Source: Rhizobium sp. ASV8
GTDB taxonomy: Bacteria > Pseudomonadota > Alphaproteobacteria > Rhizobiales > Rhizobiaceae
DNA: 64,000 bases
Direction: 5' to 3'
Assembly: GCF_016429255.1 (NCBI RefSeq)
Contig: NZ_JAELUG010000011.1
Location: forward strand, 22,371-86,370
Part shown: in pieces, positions 15,950-26,402 of the stretch
How positions within the stretch are numbered: the first letter of the stretch is position 1
Layout of the letters: each line of letters opens with the position of its first letter
Position numbers and translations under genes: made by a program
The notes under the pieces: model-generated
Database searches by the model: none
Told to the model about the DNA's origin: nothing
The model's input: only the letters and a program-made list of their open reading frames with translations

Positions 15950-17275
15950 CTAGGCTTGCGATTCGCGTCGAGCCAGGATCTTGTCGATCCGCATGCCGTC
16001 GAGGTCGACGATCTCGAAGTGCCAGCCGCCGAAGATGAAGCTTTCGCCCACCTCGGGCAGGTGACCGAGATGATAGAGAGCAAAACCGGCGAGCGTGTGG
16101 AAATTGACGTCTTCCTCGCCCTCGCGCAGGCCGAGCCTCGCAAAGGCATCATAAACCGGCATCATGCCTTCCATCAGCAAGGAGCCGTCGGCACGCTCGA
16201 CGACGTCGGGCGCTTCGTTTTCCATATCGGGAAGATCGCCGGCAATCGCTTCCAGCAGATCCGTCTGGGTGACGATACCTTCCAGGCTTCCATACTCGTC
16301 GATGACCATGGCAAGACGAACGGGCGCGCGCTTGAAGTTTTCAAGCACCTTGAAGACGGCGGTGGATTCGTGGACGACCAGAGGCTGGCGAATGACGGCC
16401 ATTGGATTGAGCGGTTCGCCATTTAGAAGTTGATCGAGAAGATCCTTCTTCAGGACCATGCCGAGCGGCTCGTCGATCGATCCGCGCGCAACCAGAAGCT
16501 GTTCGAAGCGGCTCGCGCGAATGGTCTTCTGCATCTCTTCCGGCGTATCGTCGGCATCGATCCAATCCACCTCCAGCCGAGGCGTCATGATGTTCGACAC
16601 ATCGCGGTTGCCGATGTTGAAAATGCGTTCGACCAGGTCCTGCTGTGCCTGTTCCAAGAGACCGGCCTCCTGGCTTTCGGCGATCAAGAGCTTGATCTCG
16701 GCCGGCGAATGCAGCGAGCCCTCGCCGGCGCCGGGACGCAGCCCGAAAAGCCGCAGGACGAGATTGCCAAGGCCGTTGAGCACGGTGATTGCCGGACGCA
16801 GCAGGAAGAGGAAGAGGCCTAGCGGCCGCACCACGCCCAGAGCCGTACCCTCGCTGCGCTGCAAGGCCAGGCTCTTCGGCGCGAGCTCGCCGAGCACGAT
16901 ATGGAGTGCGGTGATGATGATGAAGGAAATCGCGACGGCGATCGCATGAGAGCTTGCCGCGGCCCATGCGCCTGGAAGAAAATCGAGAAGTGGCTCGAGA
17001 AGATGGGCGAGAGCGGGTTCGCCGACCCAGCCGAGAGCGAGCGACGAAATCGTAATACCGAGCTGCGTGGCCGCCAGGTTGGCGTCGAGATTGTCGACCG
17101 CCTTCTGCAGCGACTTGGCATTCATCCGCCCCTCGGCGACCAGCTCCGTCACACGGCTGCGGCGAACGGAAACCAGAGAAAACTCCGCCGCAACGAAAAA
17201 GCCGTTGGCGGCAACGAGTAGCAGCACGGCGAGTATTCCGAGGAAATCGAAAATACCGCCACCAGATCCAGACAT
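15950..17275 (-). CDS. CNNM/CBS/CorC_HlyC protein (TlyC-like, HlyC/CorC family)
   Basis: A 441-residue membrane protein. The N-terminal CNNM (DUF21) domain has about four hydrophobic segments (residues 8-165, with AANGFFVAAEFSLVSVRRSRV and LGELAPKSLALQ). Two CBS domains follow (around MTPRLEVDWID and VIDEYGSLEGIVTQTDLLEAI). The C-terminal CorC_HlyC domain contains the GGWHFEIVDLDGMRIDKI ending. Relatives take part in Mg2+/Co2+ efflux, and the older name hemolysin is misleading. The start at 17275 follows GGAAGGGAAGT. It lies downstream of smc in the same direction. Confidence 0.92.
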   Translation of the reverse strand: MSGSGGGIFDFLGILAVLLLVAANGFFVAAEFSLVSVRRSRVTELVAEGRMNAKSLQKAVDNLDANLAATQLGITISSLALGWVGEPALAHLLEPLLDFLPGAWAAASSHAIAVAISFIIITALHIVLGELAPKSLALQRSEGTALGVVRPLGLFLFLLRPAITVLNGLGNLVLRLFGLRPGAGEGSLHSPAEIKLLIAESQEAGLLEQAQQDLVERIFNIGNRDVSNIMTPRLEVDWIDADDTPEEMQKTIRASRFEQLLVARGSIDEPLGMVLKKDLLDQLLNGEPLNPMAVIRQPLVVHESTAVFKVLENFKRAPVRLAMVIDEYGSLEGIVTQTDLLEAIAGDLPDMENEAPDVVERADGSLLMEGMMPVYDAFARLGLREGEEDVNFHTLAGFALYHLGHLPEVGESFIFGGWHFEIVDLDGMRIDKILARRESQA

Positions 17276-17408
17276 ACTTCCCTTCCGGGCGGATGAGCGC
17301 CACATGTTGTTGATCGGAAACGAAACTATCACGCTTTCAGGCTGTGCGGCAGCCGAGGCGGCAATTTCTTGTCTATATCAGAACAGTTTTCTTTCCTGAC
17401 GGAAAGGC

Positions 17409-20400
17409 TCAGGCGATCTCGCGCAGCCGCTCTGCGGTCTGGAGGTCAACGGAGACGAGTTGCGATACGCCCTGTTCGGCCATCGTCACGCCAAAGAGGC
17501 GATCCATGCGGGCCATGGTGATGGGATTGTGGGTGATGACCACGAACCGCGTCTCGGTCGAAGCAGCCATCTCGTCCATCAGATTGCAATAGCGCTCGAC
17601 ATTGTGGTCGTCGAGCGGTGCGTCCACTTCGTCCAGAACGCAGATCGGCGCGGGATTGGTGAGAAACACTGCAAAGATCAGCGCCATCGCCGTCAACGCC
17701 TGCTCGCCGCCAGACAGCAGCGTCATGGTCTGCGGCTTCTTGCCGGGCGGACGAGCGAGGATTTCGAGACCGGCCTCAAGCGGATCGTCCGACTCGATCA
17801 GCTGCAACTCGGCCGTGCCACCACCGAAAAGGTGGGTGAAGAGCCGCTGGAACTGCGCGTTGACGATATCGAAGGCCACGATCAGACGCTCGCGGCCCTC
17901 ACGATTGAGGCTCTGGATCGCGCCGCGCAACTTCCTGATGGCGTCGATGACGTCATCGCGCTCCTTGATCAGCGCCTGCAGCCGCTCGGTCAGCTCCTTG
18001 CTTTCTTCCTCGGCGCGCAGATTGACGGCGCCAAGGCGCTCGCGCTCCATCTTCAGCCGTTCCAGCTCGCGCTCGACCTCGCGCAGATCCGGTATAGTCT
18101 GCGATGCAGAAAGGCCGGTCAGGCGCATCGCTTCATGCGGCTCGACATTCAGCGCCTGTCGAATGCGCAGCTCGCTTTCCTGCCGCCGCTCCCGTGCGGA
18201 CACCAGACGCTCCTCGACGCGGCCGCGCTTTTCGCGGCTTTCGGCAAGCTCGGAAAGCGCCGTCGCCGCGTGCCGATCGGCCTCGCGCTGAACGACTTCC
18301 GCCTCCGCGAGACGGTCAGCAGCCAAACGGCGGGCATCATCGGCCTTCTGCAGCTCGTTCATCAGCGCACGGCGCTTGTCGTCGAACTCATCAGGCGCGA
18401 GATCAAGCTCGGAAGCTTCGTCACGCGCTTCCTCTTCGCGGTCGCGCAAGGTCTGAATGTGTTCTTCGGCGCTGGCCGCACGCTGGCGCCAAGTGTCGCG
18501 CTCCTGCCGGATCGCGAGGATGCGGCGTTGCCGAGCCTCGTTTTCCCGGTTCAGGCCTTCGTGGCGGGCGCGGGCTTCGGCCAGCGCGCCGCGATCGGTC
18601 GCGACTTCCACCTGCTGCGCCTGCAGTTTCAGATCGATGCCTGCGAGATCCGGCGCATCTTCCAGCTCGATCCGGACATTCTCGTCCTGCATCGTCACGT
18701 CTTCCAGCTGCTCGTGCAGCCCGCTGACGGCCTCAGCAATCACATCGCGGCGGCGGATGAGGTCGCCGGATGCGCGTTCGGCTGCAGCCAAAGCTTCCCG
18801 AGCTTCGGCGAGGTTGCGGGCGGCGAGCCGGCTGGTATCGCGAGCCGCCGTCAAGCGTCCTTCCTCGGCCCGGATCGCCTCGGCGGCGGCAGACAGGCGC
18901 TCTTCCGCTTCCATCTGCACGTCGCGCGCAAGCTCAGCCTCGGCTTCCAGTTCGGAGAGACGGTTTTTCTGCGCCAGCCGCAGAGCTGCTGCACTTGGGG
19001 CATCCGCCCCGGTCACATGGCCGTCCCACCGGAAAACCGCGCCATCCTTCGTCACCAGCCGCTGGCCCGGTTTCAACGCCGACATCAGGCGCCGTGCATC
19101 ATCTGCGGCCGCGATACCGATCTGGCGAAGGCGCCGCGTCAGCGCCGTCGGCGCACCGACGTGCGAAATGAGCGGCACCACGCCTTCCGGCAAGGCCGGA
19201 TCGGTCGCGCCGCTGCCATTGTCGGACCAATAGACCGGCGCCTGCGGATTAAGCGGGGATTCCAGATCATCGCCGAGCGCCGCACCAAGCGCCGTCTCAT
19301 AACCGCGATCGACACGCAGTTCCTCGGCAACGGGCGAAAATGCGCCGGACGCGGCTCCCGCTGCCAGCATCTTGGAAATGGTGCGGGCTTCTGTTTCGAG
19401 CGCGTTCAGCCGCGAGCGCGCCTGTTCGACCGGGCCGCGCGACAGGGCTTCGGTCTCCCGAGCCTTGGAGAGAGCCGTCTCGACAAGCTGGATAGCAGCT
19501 TCAGCGTCAGCGACAACACTCTCCGCCGCCTCGACCATGTCACGCTTCTCGCCCGGGTCCGGCAACTCGGCCATCTTTTCGTCGATCGCGGCAAGTTCAC
19601 GGTTCGCCTCATCGACCTGGCGCTCGAGCCTCATCTTGCGGTCGGCGAGATCGCGAATGGCGCGCTCGAGCTGATTGCGAGCAGCGGCAGCCTCGGCGCG
19701 CTCTGCGGTCAGAGCGGAAAAAATCCGTTCGCTATCGGCAAGCTTTGCAGCCGCCTCCTCGAATACGCCGCGTGTTTCCTCGGCAAGCCGACCGGAATCG
19801 GCGAGAATATCAGCGAGATCTGCCTCCTCGGCATCGAGCTTGGCGAGAATGGACGCGTTGTCGGCGACGAGACGTTCCTCGCGGCTGATATCTTCGCCAA
19901 GCTGCGCCAATCGGCGCGTCAGCTCGTCGCGCCGACGCAGGATGCGGTTGGCATCCTCTTCCAGCTGGTTGCGTGCGAACTGCAGGCGTTGCAGGGCAGC
20001 TGCGGCTTTCGCCTCCTCGTCGCGCAATTCCGGCAGCTTGAAGCTGGCGATGCCCTGCAACTTCGCCGCCTCCATCTGGATCTGCGCCTTTTCCGCGACC
20101 AGAACGGTTGCCTGATTGAGAGCGCTATCGGCCTCGGCCTCGGCTTCCTTGGCCTGCACCCAACGAATATGCAGCAGCATTGCCTCACGGGCGCGAATAT
20201 CGGCCGAAAGCATCTTGAAGCGGTTCGCCTGGCGGGCCTGACGCTTCAGGCTCTCGATCTGGCTTTCGAGCTGCGACGTCACATCATCGAGCCGCTCGAG
20301 ATTGCTCTCCGCGGCGCGCAGACGAAGCTCGGCCTCATGGCGGCGAGAATGCAGGCCGGAAATGCCGGCCGCCTCTTCCAGCAGCTGACGCCGCGCCTGG

Positions 20401-20870
20401 GGCTTTGCCTGAATGAGTTCGCCGATACGACCCTGCCCCACCATGGATGGAGAGCGCGCGCCGGTGGAAGCGTCGGCGAAAAGCAGCTGCACATCCTTGG
20501 CGCGCGCCTCCTTGCCGTTGATACGATAGACCGAACCCTGTTCGCGCTCGATACGACGCGTCACCTGGATTTCGTCGCTATCGTTGAAGGCGGCAGGCGC
20601 CGTGCGGTCACTATTATCGAGATAAAGGCCGACTTCGGCGGTGTTGCGCGCCGGACGATTGCCCGAGCCTGAGAAGATGACGTCGTCCATGCCCGACGCG
20701 CGCATGTTCTTGTAGGAATTCTCACCCATCACCCAACGCAAGGCTTCGACAAGGTTGGACTTGCCGCAGCCGTTCGGGCCAACCACGCCGGTCAGGCCGC
20801 GCTCGATGACGAATTCTCCCGGCTCTACGAAGGATTTGAAACCGACGAGTCTAAGCTTGTTGAACTTCAT
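17409..20870 (-). CDS. smc: Chromosome segregation SMC protein
   Basis: Condensin ATPase of 1153 residues that organises and helps segregate the chromosome. The N-terminal Walker A is GPNGCGKSN at 31-39. Long Ala/Glu/Arg-rich coiled coils flank a Gly-containing hinge near the middle (around LGDDLESPLN to VTGADAPS). The C-terminal half has the ABC signature LLSGGEQALTAMAL and Walker B ICVLDEVDAPLDDHN, followed by the D-loop and the FVVITHNP switch His. MKFNKLRLVGFKSF is the standard start, so ATG 20870 is preferred over GTG 20891. The scpA/scpB partners are not in this window. Confidence 0.97.
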   Translation of the reverse strand: MKFNKLRLVGFKSFVEPGEFVIERGLTGVVGPNGCGKSNLVEALRWVMGENSYKNMRASGMDDVIFSGSGNRPARNTAEVGLYLDNSDRTAPAAFNDSDEIQVTRRIEREQGSVYRINGKEARAKDVQLLFADASTGARSPSMVGQGRIGELIQAKPQARRQLLEEAAGISGLHSRRHEAELRLRAAESNLERLDDVTSQLESQIESLKRQARQANRFKMLSADIRAREAMLLHIRWVQAKEAEAEADSALNQATVLVAEKAQIQMEAAKLQGIASFKLPELRDEEAKAAAALQRLQFARNQLEEDANRILRRRDELTRRLAQLGEDISREERLVADNASILAKLDAEEADLADILADSGRLAEETRGVFEEAAAKLADSERIFSALTAERAEAAAARNQLERAIRDLADRKMRLERQVDEANRELAAIDEKMAELPDPGEKRDMVEAAESVVADAEAAIQLVETALSKARETEALSRGPVEQARSRLNALETEARTISKMLAAGAASGAFSPVAEELRVDRGYETALGAALGDDLESPLNPQAPVYWSDNGSGATDPALPEGVVPLISHVGAPTALTRRLRQIGIAAADDARRLMSALKPGQRLVTKDGAVFRWDGHVTGADAPSAAALRLAQKNRLSELEAEAELARDVQMEAEERLSAAAEAIRAEEGRLTAARDTSRLAARNLAEAREALAAAERASGDLIRRRDVIAEAVSGLHEQLEDVTMQDENVRIELEDAPDLAGIDLKLQAQQVEVATDRGALAEARARHEGLNRENEARQRRILAIRQERDTWRQRAASAEEHIQTLRDREEEARDEASELDLAPDEFDDKRRALMNELQKADDARRLAADRLAEAEVVQREADRHAATALSELAESREKRGRVEERLVSARERRQESELRIRQALNVEPHEAMRLTGLSASQTIPDLREVERELERLKMERERLGAVNLRAEEESKELTERLQALIKERDDVIDAIRKLRGAIQSLNREGRERLIVAFDIVNAQFQRLFTHLFGGGTAELQLIESDDPLEAGLEILARPPGKKPQTMTLLSGGEQALTAMALIFAVFLTNPAPICVLDEVDAPLDDHNVERYCNLMDEMAASTETRFVVITHNPITMARMDRLFGVTMAEQGVSQLVSVDLQTAERLREIA

Positions 20871-21023
20871 CGGGAACGCACCCCACTCCACCGGCAGGAG
20901 AAGGAAACGCGAGAAGCCGCCGTCCGAGATACCGAGACGGTGGCGACAAAATACTTGTGTTCAAAGGGGATTGTCACAGGCGTGCGACCTCGGCCGCTCG
21001 CCTGTGATTCAAAAAGGCGCGGA

Positions 21024-21713
21024 TCAGAGCAGGCTGTCGATAAGCTTCGACATGGCACCAACAGACATGTCCCCTGCGTAGCGCTTGCCATTAATCAGGA
21101 AGGTCGGCGTCGCATTGACACCGAAATCCTTGGCTGCGCGTTCACGTACGGAGTTGACATCATCCAGAAGCTTCTGGTTCGTCAAGCATTTCGTGAAGCT
21201 ATCCTCAGTAAAACCGGCGAGTTTCGACATCTGAAGCAATGCGGCGCGACCGTCGACATCAGGTGAAGCCCAGGCGATCTGCTGCTTGAACAGCATCTCG
21301 ACCATCGGCATGTACTGCTCCTGCGGGGCGCAACGAGCCAGCATGAAGGCTGCGGCGGCGCGCGGGTCAAACGGGAATTCGCGAATGATGAAGCGAACCT
21401 TGCCGGTATCGATGTATTTCTGCTTGATCGTGTCGAAGGTCGTGACGGCGAAATGCGCGCAATGCGGGCAGGTCAGCGACATGTATTCGACGATCTTGAC
21501 CGGTGCATCTTCCTTGCCGAAAGCGATTTCCGGCAGCGGGCCGGGCTTCATCACCTCGTTCATGTCTACGTTGCCATCCGACGGGGGAATGGCGTCGTCG
21601 CCGGACGCAGCGGATGCGGTGTCGGCAAAGGCAGCGAACGCCACCGAAAGAGCTGCAACGGCGGAGCCGCCCAGCAGGTGGCGTTTGGTCAAAAGCATGT
21701 CGGACATCGGCAT
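21024..21713 (-). CDS. DsbA-family thiol:disulfide oxidoreductase
   Basis: Exported thioredoxin-fold protein of 229 residues, with signal sequence MLLTKRHLLGGSAVAALSVAFAAFADTASA and then the redox motif CPHC at residues 82-85. The cis-Pro loop is NATPTFLINGKRYAGDM near the C-terminus. Two further cysteines lie in the helical insert (LARCAPQ and TKCLTNQ). The family includes Caulobacter and Rhizobium enzymes that form disulfides in envelope proteins. Three candidate ATGs (21713, 21707, 21698) all keep the signal peptide. It lies between DUF721 and smc, all on the minus strand. Confidence 0.88.
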   Translation of the reverse strand: MPMSDMLLTKRHLLGGSAVAALSVAFAAFADTASAASGDDAIPPSDGNVDMNEVMKPGPLPEIAFGKEDAPVKIVEYMSLTCPHCAHFAVTTFDTIKQKYIDTGKVRFIIREFPFDPRAAAAFMLARCAPQEQYMPMVEMLFKQQIAWASPDVDGRAALLQMSKLAGFTEDSFTKCLTNQKLLDDVNSVRERAAKDFGVNATPTFLINGKRYAGDMSVGAMSKLIDSLL

Positions 21714-21882
21714 AGAGTCACCCGTCGTTAAAAGAGGTCTTCGAATGTTCCATGCGATATAACGGCTGGTTGCCGCTAACAAGGCACGGTTGACCAACTT
21801 TCTTCAAAGAATTGTGACCTGGCGAAGACAAACAACTCAAATTTCTTCCACAAGTCTACAAAGAGCTATCTGGCGAGCGCTC

Positions 21883-22377
21883 TCAGCGCCGTTTCCAGAC
21901 CATCGCAGTGCCCAGCCTCTGGATTGCCGCGCGAATTTTCTCGTCCTCGATACCATCCATCATGCTCTCGAGCTTTCTTGCGGCCTCCCCCTTCAACGGC
22001 GGCGGCGTGCGGGATCGCTTCGAAGCCACCGAAACCGGCTTCTGCACGATGCGGATCTGGTGAACCGCGTGAAAGCCGAAGAAGCCGTTGATGCGCTGGA
22101 TGAGCTCACCTTGCGCATGGGTGAGAAAGAGCGCACGGGCACCTTCGCAGGCAATCGTCAGCACGCCCGGCTGATACCGATCGTCCATGCCGGGGCCGCT
22201 GCGCTTGGCCCAGGCAATCTTTTCCGGGCGTGTGCAATCGGCAAAATCCTCGCCGGCGATCTCGTCCCAGCAGCCAAGCAGCGTCGTATTGATCCCGGCG
22301 CGCTTCGCCAGCACGGGATCGACGATGCCGTTGGTCAGCTCGGAAATCTGTTTCTCGCCTTTTCGGGGATAACTCAT
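21883..22377 (-). CDS. DUF721 (DciA-like) protein
   Basis: A 164-residue protein of the DUF721 family, with VLAKRAGINTTLLGCWDEIAGEDFADCTRPEKI, GVLTIACEGARALFLTHAQGELIQRINGFFG and RIVQKP. In many bacteria DUF721/DciA proteins load the replicative helicase DnaB, a role shown for actinobacterial and gammaproteobacterial members; here it is inference. The long helix with KRR residues at the end fits nucleic-acid contact. The ATG at 22377 is chosen, and 22398 is possible. It is divergent from mutY. Confidence 0.82.
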   Translation of the reverse strand: MSYPRKGEKQISELTNGIVDPVLAKRAGINTTLLGCWDEIAGEDFADCTRPEKIAWAKRSGPGMDDRYQPGVLTIACEGARALFLTHAQGELIQRINGFFGFHAVHQIRIVQKPVSVASKRSRTPPPLKGEAARKLESMMDGIEDEKIRAAIQRLGTAMVWKRR

Positions 22378-22475
22378 GTCAATCGGGTTCCGGCGCATGC
22401 TTTGTACGTTCCGGACCTTGATCGCCCGACGCAGCTTGGCCAAGTATAGAGCACTTCCCCTCGATGCGGCAAATC

Positions 22476-23603
22476 ATGACCACGACTTTAGAATCACCTT
22501 CGGCCGCTTCCCTGCTTGCTTGGTACGACCGCCATCACCGAGACCTGCCCTGGCGCGTTTCGCCGCCGATGGCCTCGCGCGGCGTCAAGCCCGACCCCTA
22601 TCGCATCTGGCTGTCGGAAGTGATGTTGCAGCAGACGACGGTGCTGGCGGTCAAATCCTATTTCGCAAAATTCCTGGAACGCTGGCCCACGGTCAATGAT
22701 CTGGCGGCAGCACCCAACGACGATGTCATGGCAGCATGGGCAGGGCTAGGCTACTACGCCCGCGCCCGAAACCTGAAGAAGTGCGCGGAAGCGGTCGCGG
22801 GCGAGCACGGCGGACGATTTCCCGATACCGAGGAAGGCCTGCGGGCACTCCCGGGTATCGGCGATTATACGTCTGCCGCGGTCGCAGCCATCGCCTTCAA
22901 CCGGCAGGCAGCCGTGATGGACGGCAATGTCGAGCGCGTCATCTCCAGGCTATACGCGATCTCAACGCCCCTGCCCGCCGCCAAGCCGCTGATGAAACAG
23001 AAGGTTGCCCTGCTGACGCCCGCGGATCGGCCGGGCGATTTCGCGCAGGCGATGATGGACCTCGGCGCGACGATCTGCACGCCCAAGCGCCCCGCCTGTT
23101 CGCTCTGTCCCTTCAATGGCGCCTGTGAGGCGCTGGCTGCACACGATCCCGAGCATTTTCCGGTCAAGGCCGCAAAGAAGGATAAGCCCGTGCGCCAAGG
23201 TGCTGCCTTCATTGCCGTCAGTGACGAGGGCGAAATCCTCCTGCGCCGGCGGGTCGAGAGCGGTCTGCTCGGCGGGATGACCGAAGTACCGACGACAGGC
23301 TGGACGGCGCGCATCGATGGCGCGACCGGTATCGAGGCAGCCCCCTTCCCGGCGGACTGGCAGCAGGCTGGAACCGTGACACATGTCTTCACGCATTTTG
23401 AACTGAGGCTGTCGATCTGGCGTGCAAAATCCGTTTCGCGGAAAGACAACCATGACGGATGGTGGGAGCCGGTTACAAATCTTGAAGAGCAGGCGCTGCC
23501 AACAGTCATGAAAAAAGCGATCGCTCAGGCTATTCCCAATGCGTTCGTAAAAACGCACATCCGAGAAAAATCAGGCAACAGAAAATCAGGAACTGACTTA
23601 TGA
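22476..23603 (+). CDS. mutY: A/G-specific adenine glycosylase MutY
   Basis: Removes adenine mispaired with 8-oxoguanine or guanine. The product has 375 residues. The N-terminal HhH-GPD domain has the catalytic Glu in SEVMLQQTTV, the hairpin LPGIGDYTSAAV and catalytic Asp in AVMDGNVERVISR. The 4Fe-4S loop is C-x6-C-x2-C-x5-C (CTPKRPACSLCPFNGAC). The C-terminal NUDIX-like domain recognises 8-oxoG, with GGMTEVPTTGW and VTHVFTHFELRL. Start at 22476 or 22464. The stop overlaps the following HAD gene by 4 bp. Confidence 0.95.
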   Translation: MTTTLESPSAASLLAWYDRHHRDLPWRVSPPMASRGVKPDPYRIWLSEVMLQQTTVLAVKSYFAKFLERWPTVNDLAAAPNDDVMAAWAGLGYYARARNLKKCAEAVAGEHGGRFPDTEEGLRALPGIGDYTSAAVAAIAFNRQAAVMDGNVERVISRLYAISTPLPAAKPLMKQKVALLTPADRPGDFAQAMMDLGATICTPKRPACSLCPFNGACEALAAHDPEHFPVKAAKKDKPVRQGAAFIAVSDEGEILLRRRVESGLLGGMTEVPTTGWTARIDGATGIEAAPFPADWQQAGTVTHVFTHFELRLSIWRAKSVSRKDNHDGWWEPVTNLEEQALPTVMKKAIAQAIPNAFVKTHIREKSGNRKSGTDL

Positions 23604-24214
23604 CGACGGAAATACGGCATATCGTTTTCGATATCGGCAAGGTTCTCATCCACTACGATCCGAACCTTCCCTACAGCCGCGTCATCCCCGACGCAGCCGA
23701 ACGCGAATGGTTCTTCGCCAATGTTTGCACGCACGACTGGAACATCGAGCAGGACCGCGGCCGCACCTGGGAAGAGGCAGAGGGCCTGCTGATTGCCGAG
23801 CACCCGGAACGCGAAGAGCAGATTCGCGCCTTCCGCAAACACTGGCACGAGATGGTTCCGCATGCCTATGAGGACAGCGTCGCCATCATGGAAAAGCTGA
23901 TCGAAGAGGGTCGCGACGTCACCATGCTGACGAACTTCGCCTCCGATACTTTCCGCGAGGCGCAGGTGCGCTATCCCTTCCTCAACAAGCCGCGCGGCGT
24001 CACGGTATCGGGCGATATCGGGCTGATCAAACCGGATGTTGCGATCTACGATACCCATGCTAGGAGTTTCGGCCTCGATCCGGCGGCGACGATTTTCATC
24101 GACGACTCGCTTCCGAACGTCGAAGGCGCACGCGCTGCCGGCTGGCATGCGGTCCATTTTACCGGTGCCGAGAAGCTGCGCAGCGATCTCGCCGCCCATG
24201 GCATAAAGGTTTGA
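23600..24214 (+). CDS. HAD-superfamily (IA) hydrolase, YihX-like
   Basis: A 204-residue HAD phosphatase. Motif I reads FDIGKVLIHYD, where the second Asp of the usual DxD is replaced by Gly, as in the YihX/haloacid dehalogenase branch. Motif II is MLTNFAS, motif III the Lys of GLIKPDVAIY, and motif IV IFIDDSLPNVEGA. YihX-type enzymes remove phosphate from sugar 1-phosphates, but no specific substrate can be assigned. It overlaps mutY (ATGA) and is followed 4 bp later by the NTF2-like gene, so all three are probably co-transcribed. Confidence 0.88.
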   Translation: MTTEIRHIVFDIGKVLIHYDPNLPYSRVIPDAAEREWFFANVCTHDWNIEQDRGRTWEEAEGLLIAEHPEREEQIRAFRKHWHEMVPHAYEDSVAIMEKLIEEGRDVTMLTNFASDTFREAQVRYPFLNKPRGVTVSGDIGLIKPDVAIYDTHARSFGLDPAATIFIDDSLPNVEGARAAGWHAVHFTGAEKLRSDLAAHGIKV

Positions 24215-24218
24215 ACCA

Positions 24219-24584
24219 ATGATTTTCGATCCCGCAGAACGCATCGAGCTGTTTCACGACGCGATCAATCGTATCAACTATGAAGAGATCGAGAATTTCT
24301 TCGCCGAGAACGCCACCTATGTCTCCAACGGCGTCGGCAGCCTTGCCGGGCGCGACGCGATCATGGAGGCCTTCCGCGGCTACTTCGACAAGTATCCCGA
24401 TCAGACCGCATCCAACTCGCTGGTCGAGACGCTGACGCCGCTTTCCGGTCGGGCCGTCTGGTCGGTCCGCGCCACCAACAGCAAGACTGGCCAGCCGCTG
24501 ATCCGCGAAGGCGAAGAAACGATCACCTTCGACCAGGAAGGCCGCGTCGTTCGCGTCGACGTCACGGACTATCAGGACTTCTGA
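24219..24584 (+). CDS. NTF2-like (SnoaL-type) small protein
   Basis: A 121-residue single-domain alpha+beta cone of the NTF2/SnoaL type: RIELFHDAINRINYEEIENFFAENATYVSN helices, GRDAIMEAFRGYF, then the strands ending in ITFDQEGRVVRVDVTDY. Such proteins may be isomerases or binding proteins, and no catalytic set is clear here. It is the last gene of mutY-HAD-NTF2, and a terminator hairpin follows. Confidence 0.8.
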   Translation: MIFDPAERIELFHDAINRINYEEIENFFAENATYVSNGVGSLAGRDAIMEAFRGYFDKYPDQTASNSLVETLTPLSGRAVWSVRATNSKTGQPLIREGEETITFDQEGRVVRVDVTDYQDF

Positions 24585-24601
24585 GATTTCAAACGAAAGA
24601 T

Positions 24602-24643
24602 GCCCAGGGCCCTACCGCATGTTTCGTCGGTCAGGCCCTGGGC
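24602..24643. terminator. Shared terminator between NTF2-like gene and ccrM
   Basis: GCCCAGGGCC (24602-24611) pairs perfectly with GGCCCTGGGC (24634-24643). An inner ACCG/CGGT pair lies in the 22-nt loop. TTCTCACCTTCTTCC follows on the + strand. It sits in the convergent gap and probably serves the + strand genes. Confidence 0.65.
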
Positions 24644-24767
24644 TTCTCACCTTCTTCCCTAACTGGAGGTACACGACGGAAGAAGACGGATGTGTCGATC
24701 TTATCGGAGACCTCCGGGAAACCGTGGGGCGGCTTGCGACAGGGCGCTCCCGAGCTGACGGCGGAAA

Positions 24768-25970
<1,203 letters not shown>

Positions 25971-25991
25971 CTAAAGCGGCGTCATATTTTT

Positions 25992-26019
25992 CGAATTCCC
26001 GGTTGTTGCCGGGAATTCG
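25992..26019. other. 11-bp perfect hairpin downstream of the ABM gene
   Basis: CGAATTCCCGG (25992-26002) and CCGGGAATTCG (26009-26019) flank a 6-nt loop. For the minus-strand transcript that ends here the following bases are A-rich rather than T-rich. It is therefore an mRNA 3' hairpin or an unusual terminator. Confidence 0.5.
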
Positions 26020-26036
26020 TCGCGCACCGATTGAGC

Positions 26037-26402
26037 CTATCTTGCGAGGTTGGCGGGCTTGTCATGCATGGCGCGGCTGTCATCAGGCGCCTCGTCCCGC
26101 TCCATCATGCCGTAGTCGCGCAGGACTTGCGCCACGCGCAGTCGATAATCGGCGAAAACCGTTGCGCGACCGGCCTTTTGAGCGGCGCGGTGTGCCTCGC
26201 GATTTCGCCATTCGAGAACGGCGGCCTCATCGCGCCAGAAGGAAAGCGACAGGAACTTGCCTGGTTGGCTCAGGCTTTCGAAGCGCTCGATCGAGATAAA
26301 GCCATCGATCGTTTTGAGTTCGGAAAGCAGCCTTGCGGCAATGTCGAGATAGTGCTGCCGTTCGTCGGCATGCGGGACGACTTCGAAAATAACTGCGATC
26401 AC
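26037..26402 (-). CDS. ABM-domain (antibiotic biosynthesis monooxygenase-like) protein
   Basis: A 121-residue ferredoxin-like fold protein of the ABM superfamily, with MIAVIFEVVPHADERQHYLDIAARL, IDGFISIERFESLSQPGKFLSLSFWRDEAAVLEWR and then a His-containing helix (REAHRAAQKAG). Family members include heme- and quinol-modifying monooxygenases, and no cofactor is needed in several. The C-terminal 25 residues are an Asp/Arg-rich tail. The start overlaps the stop of the NIPSNAP gene (ATGA), so the pair is co-translated. Confidence 0.82.
   Translation of the reverse strand: MIAVIFEVVPHADERQHYLDIAARLLSELKTIDGFISIERFESLSQPGKFLSLSFWRDEAAVLEWRNREAHRAAQKAGRATVFADYRLRVAQVLRDYGMMERDEAPDDSRAMHDKPANLAR

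Noticed and set aside
15950..17275. Hemolysin
   Set aside because: The CNNM-CBS-CorC architecture is that of a metal-ion transport protein. The toxin name is historical.
17460..20672. A 1070-codon open frame on the + strand opposite smc
   Set aside because: It is the mirror of a GC-rich coding strand. Its product is low-complexity Arg/Ala/Leu with no domain, and smc on the other strand is unambiguous.
25992..26019. Rho-independent terminator for the NIPSNAP-ABM operon
   Set aside because: The hairpin is strong, but the bases that follow it in the direction of transcription are A-rich, so it was listed only as a hairpin.
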